From Volvox africanus (lineage: Eukaryota > Chlorophyta > Chlorophyceae > Chlamydomonadales > Volvocaceae), in the NCBI GenBank assembly GCA_030268105.1, contig BSDZ01000010.1, positions 1,526,001 through 1,590,000 of the forward strand: a DNA stretch of 64,000 bases, given 5' to 3'. The notes under the pieces are model-generated. The model saw only the letters and a program-made list of their open reading frames with translations. It was not told where the DNA came from and searched no databases. How positions within the stretch are numbered: position 1 is the stretch's first letter; the number at the start of each line of letters is the position of its first letter. A program made the translations under genes and the position numbers. Positions 39,201 through 49,292 of the stretch are shown here, piece by piece.

Positions 39201-40626
39201 CGCTGCGAGTTCCGAAGGCCGGTGATGCTGGGATGGGCAGCACGTACAGCAACCGGGTCCACGTCCACGAGGTCAACGCGACTATGGTAAGAAGAAGCAT
39301 ACCATTGCCAGCTGGGGCGTGGGACGGAAACAGGGAAGTTTCGCTTGTCGTTTCGTACGGTACTCACGTTTGTGCCATTATTGCTAGAGATCGTTTATAT
39401 CTAATGATTGTATCAAAATCGTGTCATGCATACTCGTTACCGACGAAAACAAAGTCATTGTGCTTGTTTAAGAATCTGAGCTGGGGTGTCCCGCCACGAC
39501 GTGTTTTTTATACATTTCCAGAGTCATTGTAGTTTGTACTTCGGAGATGTTCGGAGATGTTGGTGACATGACGATCATGCATGTTCATCACACGTATATC
39601 GTGCATGCATGTTTGCCCGCTATCTCACGTATTCTACATGTTGGTGCTGACGAGCTTCTTGGCGTGTGCTTGGTGTATCACATATCATATCGTGTTTGTG
39701 TGTGCCATACTGATGCGGCGGTAACATGGACATACGAATGTGAGGTCGTACGTGCGATTACCATTTATATGTGTATGCCTTGCGTGTGGTATCCGGATAT
39801 ATGTGAGGGGGAGATGGAGCAACACAAGTACGCAGCTAGGGCTGTCTGAATTACACGTTTTCCTTCCATGACGAGAGTCCGCTAACCATTGTTGACCTAC
39901 ATCTTATTCCTGATGCTTTTGATTTAGTGCGATATTCAAGCAGAGCACGTTAATGTATAATATTACACGCTGGGACCGGTCACCTCAATACATACGGCGT
40001 GCAAGGGGGGGGGCCCTTTCATCGTTCAACGCACATGCGCCATCCTAACTTTGATCCTGCTGCCCTCATTCACCCCGGCCCCACAGGACAATGGTTTCCC
40101 ACAGTTTTATACATTCACTGACCGTAAAATTCAAATCATCAACATGATCCCACAAGATACCAGACAAGTGATTTCGGGGTACAACATGGTGGTCTTCACA
40201 GGCGGGTTGACGTCTAACGACACCATCCAGGTGTCCCTCTGCCGCTTTGATGGCTCCGACGACAGCCAGTGCCCACCGCCGAGCCCACCACCGGCACCCC
40301 CGCCCCCTTTGAAGCCGACGCCCCCGCCGCCTAGTCCCCAACCCCCGCCGCCTAGTCCCCAACCCCCGCCGCCTAGTCCCCAACCCCCGCCGCCTAGTCC
40401 CCAACCCCCGCCGCCTAGTCCCCAACCCCCGCCGCCTGGTCCCCAACCCCCGCCGCCTCGTCCCCAACCCCCGCCGCCTGGTCCCCAACCCCCGCCGCGT
40501 AGTCCCCAACCCCCGCCGCCTTCTCCACAGCCGCTGAAGCCGCGGCCTCCATCCCCCAAGCCAGTACCGGCCCCCAAGCCGCCGGCCCCCAAGCCGCCGG
40601 CCCCGCGCCCCAAAATAACCCGTTAG
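36234..40626 (+). CDS. VMP/gametolysin-like M11 metalloproteinase, copy F
   Basis: Exons are 36234-36303, 36618-36868, 37338-37977, 38916-39286 and 40087-40626, giving 623 residues. Exons 1-4 encode the same protein as B and D, including QETIHNFGLWH and the Met-turn. The Pro tail has ten heptads but in another order, with five consecutive SPQPPPP first and a GPQPPPR unit. Frames and splice sites are intact. It has no truncated partner copy after it, because the array is interrupted at 41966. Confidence 0.92.
38088..38147. repeat. CA/TG microsatellite in intron 3 of gene F
   Basis: Same tract as in genes B and D. Confidence 0.85.
40333..40521 (+). repeat. 21-bp coding repeat of Pro tail (gene F)
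   Basis: Nine 21-bp units with five identical SPQPPPP units first, a homogenised arrangement compared with genes B and D. Confidence 0.95.
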
Positions 40627-41966
40627 AACTTATCGACGACACAAGTACTCTAACTCATAGGTTTGTTGCTTGACTTGCCTCCATTCGTCATTAGAGCTAT
40701 TTCATTCATAACAGATGACAATACGTTAGATAGCTACGAAACACCTATAGGTGTTGTATATAGGTGTTACACTGTGGGCGACTTGGCCCCACGGCGCGGG
40801 GGGGAACACACGGCTTCGTGTATTAGTCTGTCCTGCACTCCTCCCCTCGCTCGAGCGAGCAAGGGCGCATAAATCTCACGAGCCTCTAGCCTGGCTACCT
40901 ATAGGTGTTTCTTACATAAGTGTCGTCACTCGTCAGTGCTAATCTGGGAACAGCGGTTGTGAGTGCCATATAAAGTAGGTTCTCAGTTATGCAGAATAAA
41001 TGCGTTGCCACAACGATGTGTCTTTGGAAATTCCAGATTCATTCCAGCATTGCGCCGCGCATTGGGCTCTGCTGTGTCATCCATCGGCTTCAGGTGGTCG
41101 CGCCTTACCAGTATCTAGGACTCGTTATTCAACCTTTTCCCTGCTTGTGGGAAAAGGGATTTCCATTTGCTGCAGATTGTGGGGCATTGAGGGGCATCCA
41201 CCATGGCCGTATGTACGTATAGTAAAAGGCTGAAAGGAGGCTGAAGGGCCGACCCCGCACCGCCAGCATCAGCTGAAATATGCTCGACCAGGTTCCATAC
41301 CAACACGGGACTTCTACGAGCCCGTTTTAATTTGGAGGCTTATCTTTGTTGAGTGGGAAACCCTGACTTGACGACATCATGACCTGACCGACCATTCAGG
41401 CAGGTTGGCCAATTAATGATCGATGGGGGCGTTGATTGCAAATGAGCTTTGGACGTGTATGATGCGGCCTCACTCACAAGTGAGCTCGACCGGAAATCTC
41501 TGTTGTCGGCACGAGGATTGAGAGGCCGGCATGTTCCAGTTGGTCGCCGTTTGTTGCTTCGTTCCCTGCTGCACCCTTGCTTAGTGCAGTGAGCTTACGG
41601 CGTGCGATTGTAATGCAGCAGGAAAATTTCAACTGTCTGGTAGTACAAGGGGTGGGTAGGGAGTATATTTCCTGAACATATCGTGAGAAGGATTTTTGGG
41701 ACCCTCCAAACCGACCGACCGACCCTGAGGTTCGGTTCTGGAGCCTAAATCTGCCATACATTCCCATGATGGAAGCCATAATTACACTGTAACAGACTCA
41801 ATATTGTATCTATCATTGTCTATATTTCATAACATTCTTAAAGACATTCCATTTTAAACATACAAAGTATCTGAAAGGTGCTTACCGTACATTAGTGGGA
41901 CATATTACATCCCGTACATTAATACATACGAATGGTTCATAGTTACGGCTATGGCCGTAATATCCT
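40627..41966. other. 3' flank of gene F
   Basis: Homologous to 9912-11250, cut at 41966 by retroelement-derived sequence. No gene recognised. Confidence 0.5.
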
Positions 41967-42394
41967 CATTATTCCCATAAATTGCTACCTCGTTGGATTG
42001 GTCCATATCCCGTTATTCACACGGTAGGGAATGTAGCTGTGGAGCTATCCCTACCCTCTGACATGAATATCCATCCCACATTTCATATTTCCCTCATCCG
42101 CCCTTATCACGGCACGACGCCCGTTACAAACGACACCAATGCCCCTGCAGTAATGGACCCCGGTCCCGAGACCTTGATCGCAGGCAAGCAAAAAGTGTAT
42201 GATGTGGAACGAATACTGGATTATCGGGTTCGTCGTATAGGTCGACAATGATGAAAGCGGAAGGTGCACGAGTATCTGGTCAAGTGGACTGGTTATTCTA
42301 GCGAGCACAACTCTTGGGAGCCGATGCATAATTTCTCGCCGGAAATGAAGCCACTATTGGAGGAAGCTCGCCTACGTGCCACGCAGACCCAATG
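41967..42394 (+). pseudogene. Ty3/gypsy pol 3' fragment with chromodomain (decayed)
   Basis: This encodes the end of a gypsy integrase: WIGPYPVIHTVGNVAVELSLP, IHPTFHISLIRPY and VERILDYRVRR. Two consecutive stops (about 42249-42254) follow. In the same frame comes the chromodomain core (VHEYLVKWTGYSSEHNSWEP) and a natural stop near 42392. It is clearly related to the C-terminus of the intact element at 59440-59858. Only the 3' end of pol is present, so it is a dead fragment. It joins directly to the metalloproteinase array at 41966. Confidence 0.9.
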
Positions 42395-42437
42395 ATCTCT
42401 GCAGTCGATGCTGTCCGATGCAGCGAGGACGCTGCAT

Positions 42438-42453
42438 ACGGGAGGGGGGATAG
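42438..42453 (+). other. Polypurine tract of decayed gypsy copy
   Basis: GGGAGGGGGGA-type tract just before a TGTTGTA start. The layout matches AGAGGGGGAAC before the 3' LTR of the intact element at 59928. Confidence 0.55.
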
Positions 42454-42454
42454 T

Positions 42455-43091
42455 TGTTGTACGCCGGTTTGATCACCGTTTGCACCGAAGTAGGCCGCAA
42501 TGCATTCGAGCATTATGAAGCATGATACAATCATATTAGCATGATATACTCGAGTATATCTAGCTAATCAGGCATGTCGCATTATCATCTACGACATCGT
42601 GCTGTCGGTCAACATGTTTGACTCAAGGCTGATAATTAATGCGCGATCTATCCATTGGCATTTTATATCACGTAATAATACTTTAAATATTATTACCTCA
42701 TCTACGTCATAAACCATACACGTATGCGAGAAGGCGATGATCACGATGGTTGGGTTGGCAACCGAATATCGATATTCGGACCTTCGCATATTGCATGCGT
42801 TGCATCCGTTAATATCACGGATGACACGATATTTAGAACAGTACTACGAAGGTACTCACACTTGAGATCGGAATCCAGTGAGACCTGTACTGCGCATCGG
42901 TATCACGACGTGATAGGTGCGAGGACGGCCGCCTAGAGATTGAAGTCGGCTCGATGCTACTTTGGACTAAGTACCCGTGTACTTAACTCTATCTAATCCG
43001 CATACATATGTTATACTCATTTATATTCGGCCTGAGCTATCCTAGCATCTCATCTGCAGCCGAGTGATGAACATTGCCCGCGGGGTCTGAC
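42455..43091 (+). repeat. LTR-like repeat L1 (forward)
   Basis: Starts TGTTGTACGCCGG directly after the polypurine tract, so it is probably the 3' LTR of the decayed gypsy copy. Two inverted copies follow (L2, L3). A clear LTR 3' end (ACAACA) could not be found, so the right boundary is taken from where the copies stop matching. Confidence 0.65.
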
Positions 43092-43848
43092 TGTTGTATC
43101 CTTCCTTCTTCAATCATGCACTAAATCTGCACGTCTGGATGTTAGCTAAGTGCACACCAAGCTTACGAACAGCGAGGCAATTCAACGTGAGTAATGGACA
43201 GTGGAAGACTCAACAATAAGGAAAGATTCAACTTACAATGTTCTTCAATTGCAAATGAGAAGTCTGCCGTCAGACCCCGCGGGCAATGTTCATCACTCGG
43301 CTGCAGATGAGATGCTAGAATAGCTCAGGCCGAATATAAATGAGTATAACGTATGTATGCGGATTAGCTAGAGTTAAGTACACGGGTACTTAGTCCAAAG
43401 TAGACCAAGCCGACTTCGGTCTCTAGGCGGCCGTCCTCGCACCTATCACGTCGCGATACCGATGCACAGTACAGGTCTCACTGGATTCCGATCTCAAGTG
43501 TGAGTACCTTCGTAGTACTGTTCTAAATATCGTGTCATCCGTGATATTAATGGATGCAACGCATGCAATATGCGAAGGTCCGAATATCGATATTCGGTTG
43601 CCAACCCAACCATCGTGATCATCGCCTTCTCGCATACGTGTATGGTTTATGACGTAGATGAGGTAATAATATTTAAAGTATTATTACGTGATATAAAATG
43701 CCAATGGATAGATCGCGCATTAATTATCAGCCTTGAGTCAAACATGTTGACCGACAGCACGATGTCGTAGATGATAATGCGACATGCCTGATTAGCTAGA
43801 TATACTCGAGTATATCATGCTAATATGATTGTATCATGCTTCATAATG
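42511..43848. repeat. Long inverted repeat (about 580-bp arms)
   Basis: The left arm, 42511-43091, and the right arm, 43269-43848, are nearly identical reverse complements around a 177-bp spacer. The spacer (43092-43268) starts TGTTGTATCCTTCC. The arms are L1 and the inverted copy L2. Arm identity is much higher than to L3, pointing to a recent inverted duplication or a foldback. Confidence 0.85.
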
Positions 43849-43904
43849 CTTAAATGGGTTGCCGTCCACTCTGGTATAAACGGCGATCAAACCCGCATAC
43901 AACA
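43269..43904 (-). repeat. LTR-like repeat L2 (inverted)
   Basis: Reverse copy of L1 ending (on this strand) in CGCATACAACA at 43904. It is followed by a 183-bp stretch (43905-44087) resembling the inverted form of the 43092-43268 spacer. Confidence 0.65.
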
Positions 43905-44089
43905 CTGACAGCTGACGACCATCCTGTAATCGAAGACTATTGTAAGTTGAATCTTTCCTTGTCGCTGAGTCTTCCGCTGTCACTTTGCTCGCATTGAATC
44001 ACCTTGCAATTCGTAAGCTCGGTGTGCACTTAGCTAACATCCAGACGTGCAGATTCAGTGCATGATTGAAGAAGGAAGGATACAACACC

Positions 44090-44726
44090 GTCAGACCCCA
44101 CGGGCAGCATTCATCATCCGGATGGAAAAGGTATGCTGGAATAGCTCAGGCCGAATATAAATAAGTAAAACGTACGTATGAGAATCAGGTTGAGTTAAGC
44201 ACGTGGGTACTTAATCCAAAGTAGCGTTGAGCCGACTTCGGTCTCTAGGCGGCCGTCCTCGCACCTATCACGTTTGCAATACCGATGTGCAGTGCAAGTC
44301 TCACTGAATTCCGATCTCAAGTTTGAGTACCATCATAGCACTGTCCTAAATATCTCGTAATCCGTGATATTAATGGATACAACGTATGCAACATGCAAAG
44401 GTCCAAATATCAATATTCGGTTGCCGACCCAACCATCACGATCGTCGCGTTTCCGCATACACGTATGGTTTATGACACGGATGAGGTAATAATATTTAAA
44501 ATATTATTACGTGATATATTATGCCAATAGTGGGTCTGCGCATTGATACCAGCCTCGAGTCAAACATGTTGACTGACAGCGTGATGTCGTGAATGGTAAT
44601 GCAGCGTGCTACATTAGCTAGACATATTCGAATATATCATGCTAAAATGCTTATAACACGTCCATCCATATCTAGGTGAAAGCGCGCCTACTTTGACATA
44701 AACGGTGATCGAACCGGCGTACAACA
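44090..44726 (-). repeat. LTR-like repeat L3 (inverted, diverged)
   Basis: A third copy, in the same orientation as L2 but more diverged. It ends GGCGTACAACA at 44726 and abuts 18S rDNA sequence directly, so it or its parent element interrupted the rDNA. Confidence 0.65.
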
Positions 44727-44987
44727 CCTCCTACCGATTGGGTGTGCTAGTGATGTGTTCGGATCGGCCCTGATGACTTAGGGAAATCTGCTCGGGGTTG
44801 AGAAGTTCATTAAACCCTCCCATCTAGAGGAAGGAGAACTCGTAACAAGGTTTCTGTAGGTGAACCTGCGGAAGGTGTAGTATCCTGGGGTATCTAGGGG
44901 TAGTGTCAAAGATTGGACCACCGATGATCATCTTTCGATTGAGCCTTTACTGGACTGACACAACAGAGATACAACAGAAGGATCATT
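44727..44987 (+). rRNA. 18S rRNA 3'-end fragment (truncated, interrupted)
   Basis: About 155 bases of the 18S 3' end: CTACCGATTGGGTGTGCT, then AAGTTCATTAAACCCTCCCA, GTAACAAGGTTTCTGTAGG, TGAACCTGCGGAAG, and after an insertion GATCATT at 44981-44987. The upstream 1.6 kb of 18S is absent and replaced by repeat L3. A conserved CCGTAGG reads CTGTAGG here. Almost certainly a non-functional rDNA remnant. Confidence 0.85.
44876..44976 (+). mobile_element. 101-bp LTR-like insertion in 18S with GAAGG target repeat
   Basis: The canonical 18S end GCGGAAGGATCATT is interrupted by 101 bp. The insert starts TGTAGTATCC and ends GATACAACA, an imperfect terminal inverted repeat matching the LTR termini of the gypsy elements downstream (TGTTGTAT / ATACAACA). 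GAAGG flanks it on both sides (44871-44875 and 44977-44981), as a 5-bp target duplication would. It can also be read as a 106-bp GT-AG insertion (44875-44980). It contains no coding sequence. Confidence 0.65.
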
Positions 44988-45649
44988 GGAGTTGATTGTT
45001 TGTGAGAGGGCTGTGACGTATGTACCAATATGTCAGAGTCCTCTTCCAGACGAAGTGCATGAATCTCATAGTTAGCTGCTCGCAGAGGTCATCATGTCGT
45101 ATTGGCTTCTGGTTTGATCAGTGCTGTTGTCCGAGAGTTTATTTTAGCTGTGGAAAACAGTACGTTATCAGAAGCTTACGTATGGGGAACATATGGGGCA
45201 TGCGCTGCTATATATGGCTAGGTTACCAACTCATATCGGGGTTCTTGATTTGACCAGTGCTGTTGTCCTTGCTTTAAGTCGAGGAGAACTTCACTATCAT
45301 CAGAATCATGGGGTATGATGAGTATGGATCACGCCTTGCTATATGCAGACCAGCCCCTCTTGGGTTGGGAAATGCGTGGGTCTGCACGGTTCCACTGTGT
45401 GTGGTCTTGCCGCTCTTTGAGGTGGTGATCTCTGTGGGTCCCCATCTTATATCGTTGTTTCTGATTTCAAAATAACGGTATGAGGAATATGGGACACGCT
45501 ATTTATACAGCCCACCTCTTTTGGGGTTGGGCTTTGTGTGCTGCGTGGGGCTGTGCATCTTTCATCCCTTGACAAGGGACTTGAAAACATAAACACTGCA
45601 TGTTATTGGATGGGTATATTCTCATGTACACATCCTCCTCTATGTGGAC
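44988..45649 (+). other. ITS1-like spacer
   Basis: Spacer between 18S and 5.8S. It contains a degenerate repeated block of the form 'tggatca/gggacac..gctatatatg..gcccctcttgggttggg' (about 45190, 45330 and 45490) and two copies of a CAGTGCTGTTGTCC motif near 45120 and 45257. No coding content. Confidence 0.65.
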
Positions 45650-45805
45650 AACTCTCAACAACGGATATCTTGGCACTCAGATCGATGAAGAACGCAGAGA
45701 AATGCGATAAGTAGTGTGAATTGCAGAAATACGTGAATCATCAGATCTTTGAATGCAAATTGCGCTTGAGACTTTGGCCAAGAGCATAGTCTGCCTCAGC
45801 GTCGG
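45650..45805 (+). rRNA. 5.8S rRNA (probable pseudogene)
   Basis: Recognised by AACTCTCAACAACGGATATC, CGATGAAGAACGCAGAGAAA, GTGTGAATTGCAGAA and TCTGCCTCAGCGTCGG. Length is normal (about 156). Many universally conserved CpG positions read TpG or CpA: ACGCA has become ATGCA, CTCGAGGCTTCGG has become CTTGAGACTTTGG, and GCCGAGAG has become GCCAAGAG. This pattern is typical of deaminated, methylated, silent rDNA. Confidence 0.85.
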
Positions 45806-46159
45806 GTTTGTCCTTCACTCACGAAAAGGAAGAAGAGCTCTCTGCTCTGCTCCTTGACGTGGATATGTGTGGCTATCCCAGCCCCGTAGCCTCATATGAA
45901 CCCGCCACACATGTATTCCTTTACATATGGATGGATGGGGGAGGCACAGCTGGGTTCGCTGAAGCAACGATGTTGAACACTGGACCACTCAACGGGTCTC
46001 TCCTAGGCAGTTTAGGCAGAAGACACATATGGTATATGGTCTTTTGTCCTACCTGAATAGTGGATGACTTGGGCCCGCTGCATTCAGCTCACAACAAGCA
46101 GGAGGATACCAATATATATGTGGGTATGTATACCAACACTTATGTGTATACTACTACTT
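45806..46159 (+). other. ITS2-like spacer with lost 28S 5' end
   Basis: Follows 5.8S, but the expected 28S start (the AAGCATATCAATAAGCGGAGG-type sequence) is not present before the 28S fragment at about 46160, so roughly 200 bases of 28S are missing or deeply diverged. Confidence 0.6.
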
Positions 46160-46410
46160 TATGGATCGAATGCCGCATCAGAGAGGGTGATAACCCCGCC
46201 GATAAAACCCCTGTCTAGACCTATGACGAGGTGCTTTCCTCGAGTCGGGTTGTTTGGGATTGCAGCCCTAAATTGGAGGGAAATCCCTTCTAATGCAAAA
46301 TACTGCTGAAACGCCCATAGCAAACAAGTACAGTGAGGGAAAGATGAAAAGAACTTTGGAAAAACAGTTAAAAGTGCTTGAAGTTGTTGAGAGGGAAGCG
46401 ATTAACGCTT
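46160..46410 (+). rRNA. 28S rRNA 5'-domain fragment (pseudogene)
   Basis: Recognised by GCATCAGAGAGGGTGATAAC, CTCGAGTCGGGTTGTTTGGG, GCAGCCCTAA, and CAAGTACAGTGAGGGAAAGA, TGAAAAGAACTTTGG, TTAAAAGTGCTTGAAGTTGT and GAGAGGGAAGCGATTAA. Conserved TAGCGAAC reads TAGCAAAC, and TACCGTGAGGG reads TACAGTGAGGG. 28S similarity stops near 46410. Confidence 0.8.
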
Positions 46411-48378
46411 ATAGCCCCCATTTCCCGGTGCTGTCCCTAACAGGTTACTTGTCTGTACGGACCCATTAGGGGGGTCGTACCCCACTTGCGGGCCGTAATC
46501 ATTTTTACAGGTACTATAGGGGAGGGACCCTAAATGGGGCAGATTTTTGGGCGGGGCCCTGGCGTGAAGCGCTCAGGGGGGCCCCGCCCTGTGGGATTGC
46601 CTATGTCGGTTTCTCTGTCTCTCTGTCTCTCTGTAAGAAAGATGTGACGGACCAAACATAATATCTCGCCCGGCGGAAACGCGATATTTGTCACATATTA
46701 CATTCTATATCTTTATTTTGGCCAATAACAATCGTATGAGTACAAACAAGTTTGTCAGTCTCCTTTGACCCCGGTCAAGGTCACATCAACGCCTCTCGGC
46801 CAAAATTTCATTCCAAAAGGTGCTGCGTTTCTTGTAATGGATTTCTGGCTTGACGGCGTGAAATGAATCGAACAACCAGTTTGGGTGACTAAGCTGCTCT
46901 CACAGGCATGGCGATTTGCCACCAGCAGGTCGACGAATTTGCTTACAGTTATCTACAAAGAATGTAACGTTGTGTACAATTAATTTAAGCCAATTCTCGG
47001 GGCAGAAGAGTTCCACAGTGCCGACATGGAGCTCGATCCTGTGGGGTGAATTGCTGAAGCCGCAGGCATTTCGGAGATACAGCGTCAAGCTTTCCATCAA
47101 TAGTACTGGCGACACTCTAACACTTGACGTCCTCACCGTTCGCTTTGGAAAGGCCTCCGCCAACACGCGCGCGCGGATTGGCCTCCGTGCGCGCGCGTGC
47201 GTGCGTTGGGACGTGAGGTCCCTGCCCTTGCGTTTGCAGTCGTTTGCCTGCTGAACATCATGAGCCGGCATCATCGCAACCTTGCAAACTTCAAACCGTT
47301 TCATGGTGAAGTAACCGGCCTGTACGGATTGTGGGGGGCCCCGCCCTTTCCTTTCCGGCTTCGAGGAAGCCGACACCCTACTTGTCGAAAATCCCCATTA
47401 CTGGGTAGGGTCCATAATCTTTCATGGATCAATTACGGGGGGAGGGCTGACATAGGATATTGGATGGTGTGAATGTTTCAAGGTAAAATGTACATGTGCC
47501 ATAGCATCAAAGCGACCTAGCTAAAGAGACTTTTTTTTCTGAGTCCTAACAACCAATTAATATTACAAGGGATGCCTCTTAGAGCACCCTACAAGCTTTA
47601 CAGCTTAAAACAAAAGCATGTTTAAGGCCATTCACAACATCAGCAGGTGTTTCATTCAGTGTAAGCAAGGGTATACCTTGTTTTCGTTCTTCTGATGGCC
47701 GATAGCTGCCTAGTACAGTGCCTGAAGTCGTTGTGCATGTACGATATGCACGAACCCGATTTACAGCCCTCAATACTTCAATGGTATCGCAGTGTAACCC
47801 TCAAAGTAGAGTTTTCCGGGTTCGATGCCAGAACACTGCAGCTGTTTAAGAAAATTGGTCTGACGCAATCCTGGTTTCCTCTGGAAGCAGGAGAGAATTT
47901 GATTAGTCATGCATAAAGGGATTTGATGCTTAAAAAATCCCTGAGTGTTAGGCTGCATGCAAGGTGGGTATGTCGTAATTTGGGAACACAGACGCCCATG
48001 GCCGGGGTTGGCTATCCCAAGCATCTGCTGACAGGATTCAAAGACCCTGAGACATGCCCTCCATGGGGAGTAGTAGTAGCCGTACATGTTTAGGTGCAGA
48101 AGCACCTTCTCCACATCTTGAGAGGTCTTTGCGGCCCCCAACTACGATAGTGCCAGCTTGAGGGATTACATGCACCCTGACGTAGGCTTGCACAGTTCCA
48201 TTCCAGCCCTGGACCTCGGATCTTTGACACCTAGTCCAGTCCCACGACTACAGCCCTGCCTTGGCTGGGCAGCCATGGCTCCTGGATCGATCCCCAGATT
48301 TCCAGTCCCTTGCACTGCAATTTTCCACACTTCTCAATGGCAAGTTTGGCTTGCAACTTGGTACACGCAGGCAGGGAG
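46411..48378. other. Unassigned region between rDNA remnant and retrotransposons
   Basis: No recognisable gene. Antisense frames of 158 codons (46900-47376) and 123 codons (47770-48141) match no family I know. The region holds a GC-rich hairpin, a TCTCTG tract (46612-46633), an alternating CG run near 47164-47205, and a second GGGGCCCCGCCC motif near 47334-47346. Confidence 0.4.
46549..46589. other. GC-rich hairpin
   Basis: An 11-bp perfect stem, GGGCGGGGCCC (46549-46559) against GGGCCCCGCCC (46579-46589), around a 19-base loop. There is no T run, so it is not a bacterial-type terminator. Function unknown. Confidence 0.7.
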
Positions 48379-48686
48379 TGTTGTATTATGGTATCGGCCT
48401 TAGCTCCTTGCTAAGTAAGTAGCCCGTGGCTACACCCTCTATGTGCAAATATAGAGGCTAAGGGTTGCATGCCCTAGTGCAACTGTGACACGGTCACTGG
48501 TAGACTCAGTTGAGTTCGGTTTCACTGGTTGATCATATGTATATCCTTAATACATATCCACGTTTTCTCTTCCTTAGAGATTACGGCTCTTTATGGAGGC
48601 TTTCCGTACTGAGCTCAGAGTACCTACGCTCTGCTCTTCCTATCAACTGGTAGTTATCACTACCACTAGTTTGGGGTGATACAACA
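48379..48686 (+). repeat. 5' LTR of element 2
   Basis: 308 bp, begins TGTTGTATTATGG and ends GGTGATACAACA, with terminal inverted repeat TGTTGTAT/ATACAACA. The 3' LTR is beyond the window. Confidence 0.85.
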
Positions 48687-48690
48687 AAAC

Positions 48691-48704
48691 TGGTATCAAG
48701 ACGG
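48691..48704 (+). other. Primer-binding site of element 2
   Basis: TGGTATCAAGACGG, four bases after the LTR. TGGTATCA is complementary to the TGATACCA 3' end typical of initiator tRNA-Met. Confidence 0.7.
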
Positions 48705-49014
48705 TCTTTCTGGACACTTCTTTCTGTGCTTTTCGATAATCATGGACATGGACGTTAGCCTGAACTTAGAAGCGATTAAAGCTACACTTTACCCTGGTAA
48801 ATAGAATATTCTACAATATATTTACTACTGTGAAATTTAGGCTTCGTTGTGCTCTTTGCAGACGACGGCGAGATTTCGCCTGCTCCTTATCACGAAGAAC
48901 AGACACCCTTGTTGCAAAATCTCAGACGCTCCAGTGGAGTGGACATTGCAACACAAACGTTCTTTACGTTTGAGAAGGGTACGTTTCTGGGTCCTTCCTG
49001 GAAAGTAACCTCCG

Positions 49015-49292
49015 ATGGCAACTCTCTTTGCCTTGGCTGGAGGACGTAATCGTGTGAATACCTATTCCGGATTACCTAGTCCTCGTCCTATTGCGGTTGC
49101 AATGGCTTCTGGTTCTCAAGCTCAGCAAGCTGTGCCAGCTGTTGGTACATTGCCTGATGCTGTTGACCAACATACGGGTCGCCTTGACGCCGTAGCCAAT
49201 AGTGGCAATGGAACCACTTTAAATCGCATTCCTTGTATGGGAATTGCTAATGAGCCTGTGAACGTTTTTGCTGCTGCGCCGCTTGTGCCAGC
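49015..49292 (+). pseudogene. Element 2 gag, part 1
   Basis: Begins at ATG 49015 and encodes a low-complexity Ala/Gly/Pro-rich N-terminus ending PLVPA. It is cut by the 3.27-kb LTR element at 49293. The frame continues exactly at 52572 after one copy of CCAGC, which proves that the pieces belong together. Confidence 0.85.

Larger units (their letters stand above)
34962..41966. repeat. Metalloproteinase array, unit 4 (truncated, 7.0 kb)
   Basis: Carries gene F and its 3' flank. Homology stops at 41966, within the 3' flank (the GTAATATCCT motif, 11241-11250 in unit 1), and is followed directly by a gypsy pol fragment. The array therefore ends at a retroelement breakpoint. Confidence 0.9.

Noticed and set aside
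42724..43635. Two near-identical 70-codon genes in opposite orientation
   Set aside because: They are the two arms of an LTR-like inverted repeat; no start context or family match.
44875..44980. Spliceosomal intron in 18S rRNA
   Set aside because: GT-AG ends fit, but the LTR-like termini and GAAGG duplication fit a mobile insertion better, and the locus is a pseudogene. Kept only as an alternative.
46549..46589. Rho-independent terminator
   Set aside because: The genome is eukaryotic and no T run follows the hairpin.
46900..47376. 158-codon antisense ORF as a gene
   Set aside because: No recognisable domain, and it overlaps low-complexity CG-rich sequence; no supporting splice or codon signal.
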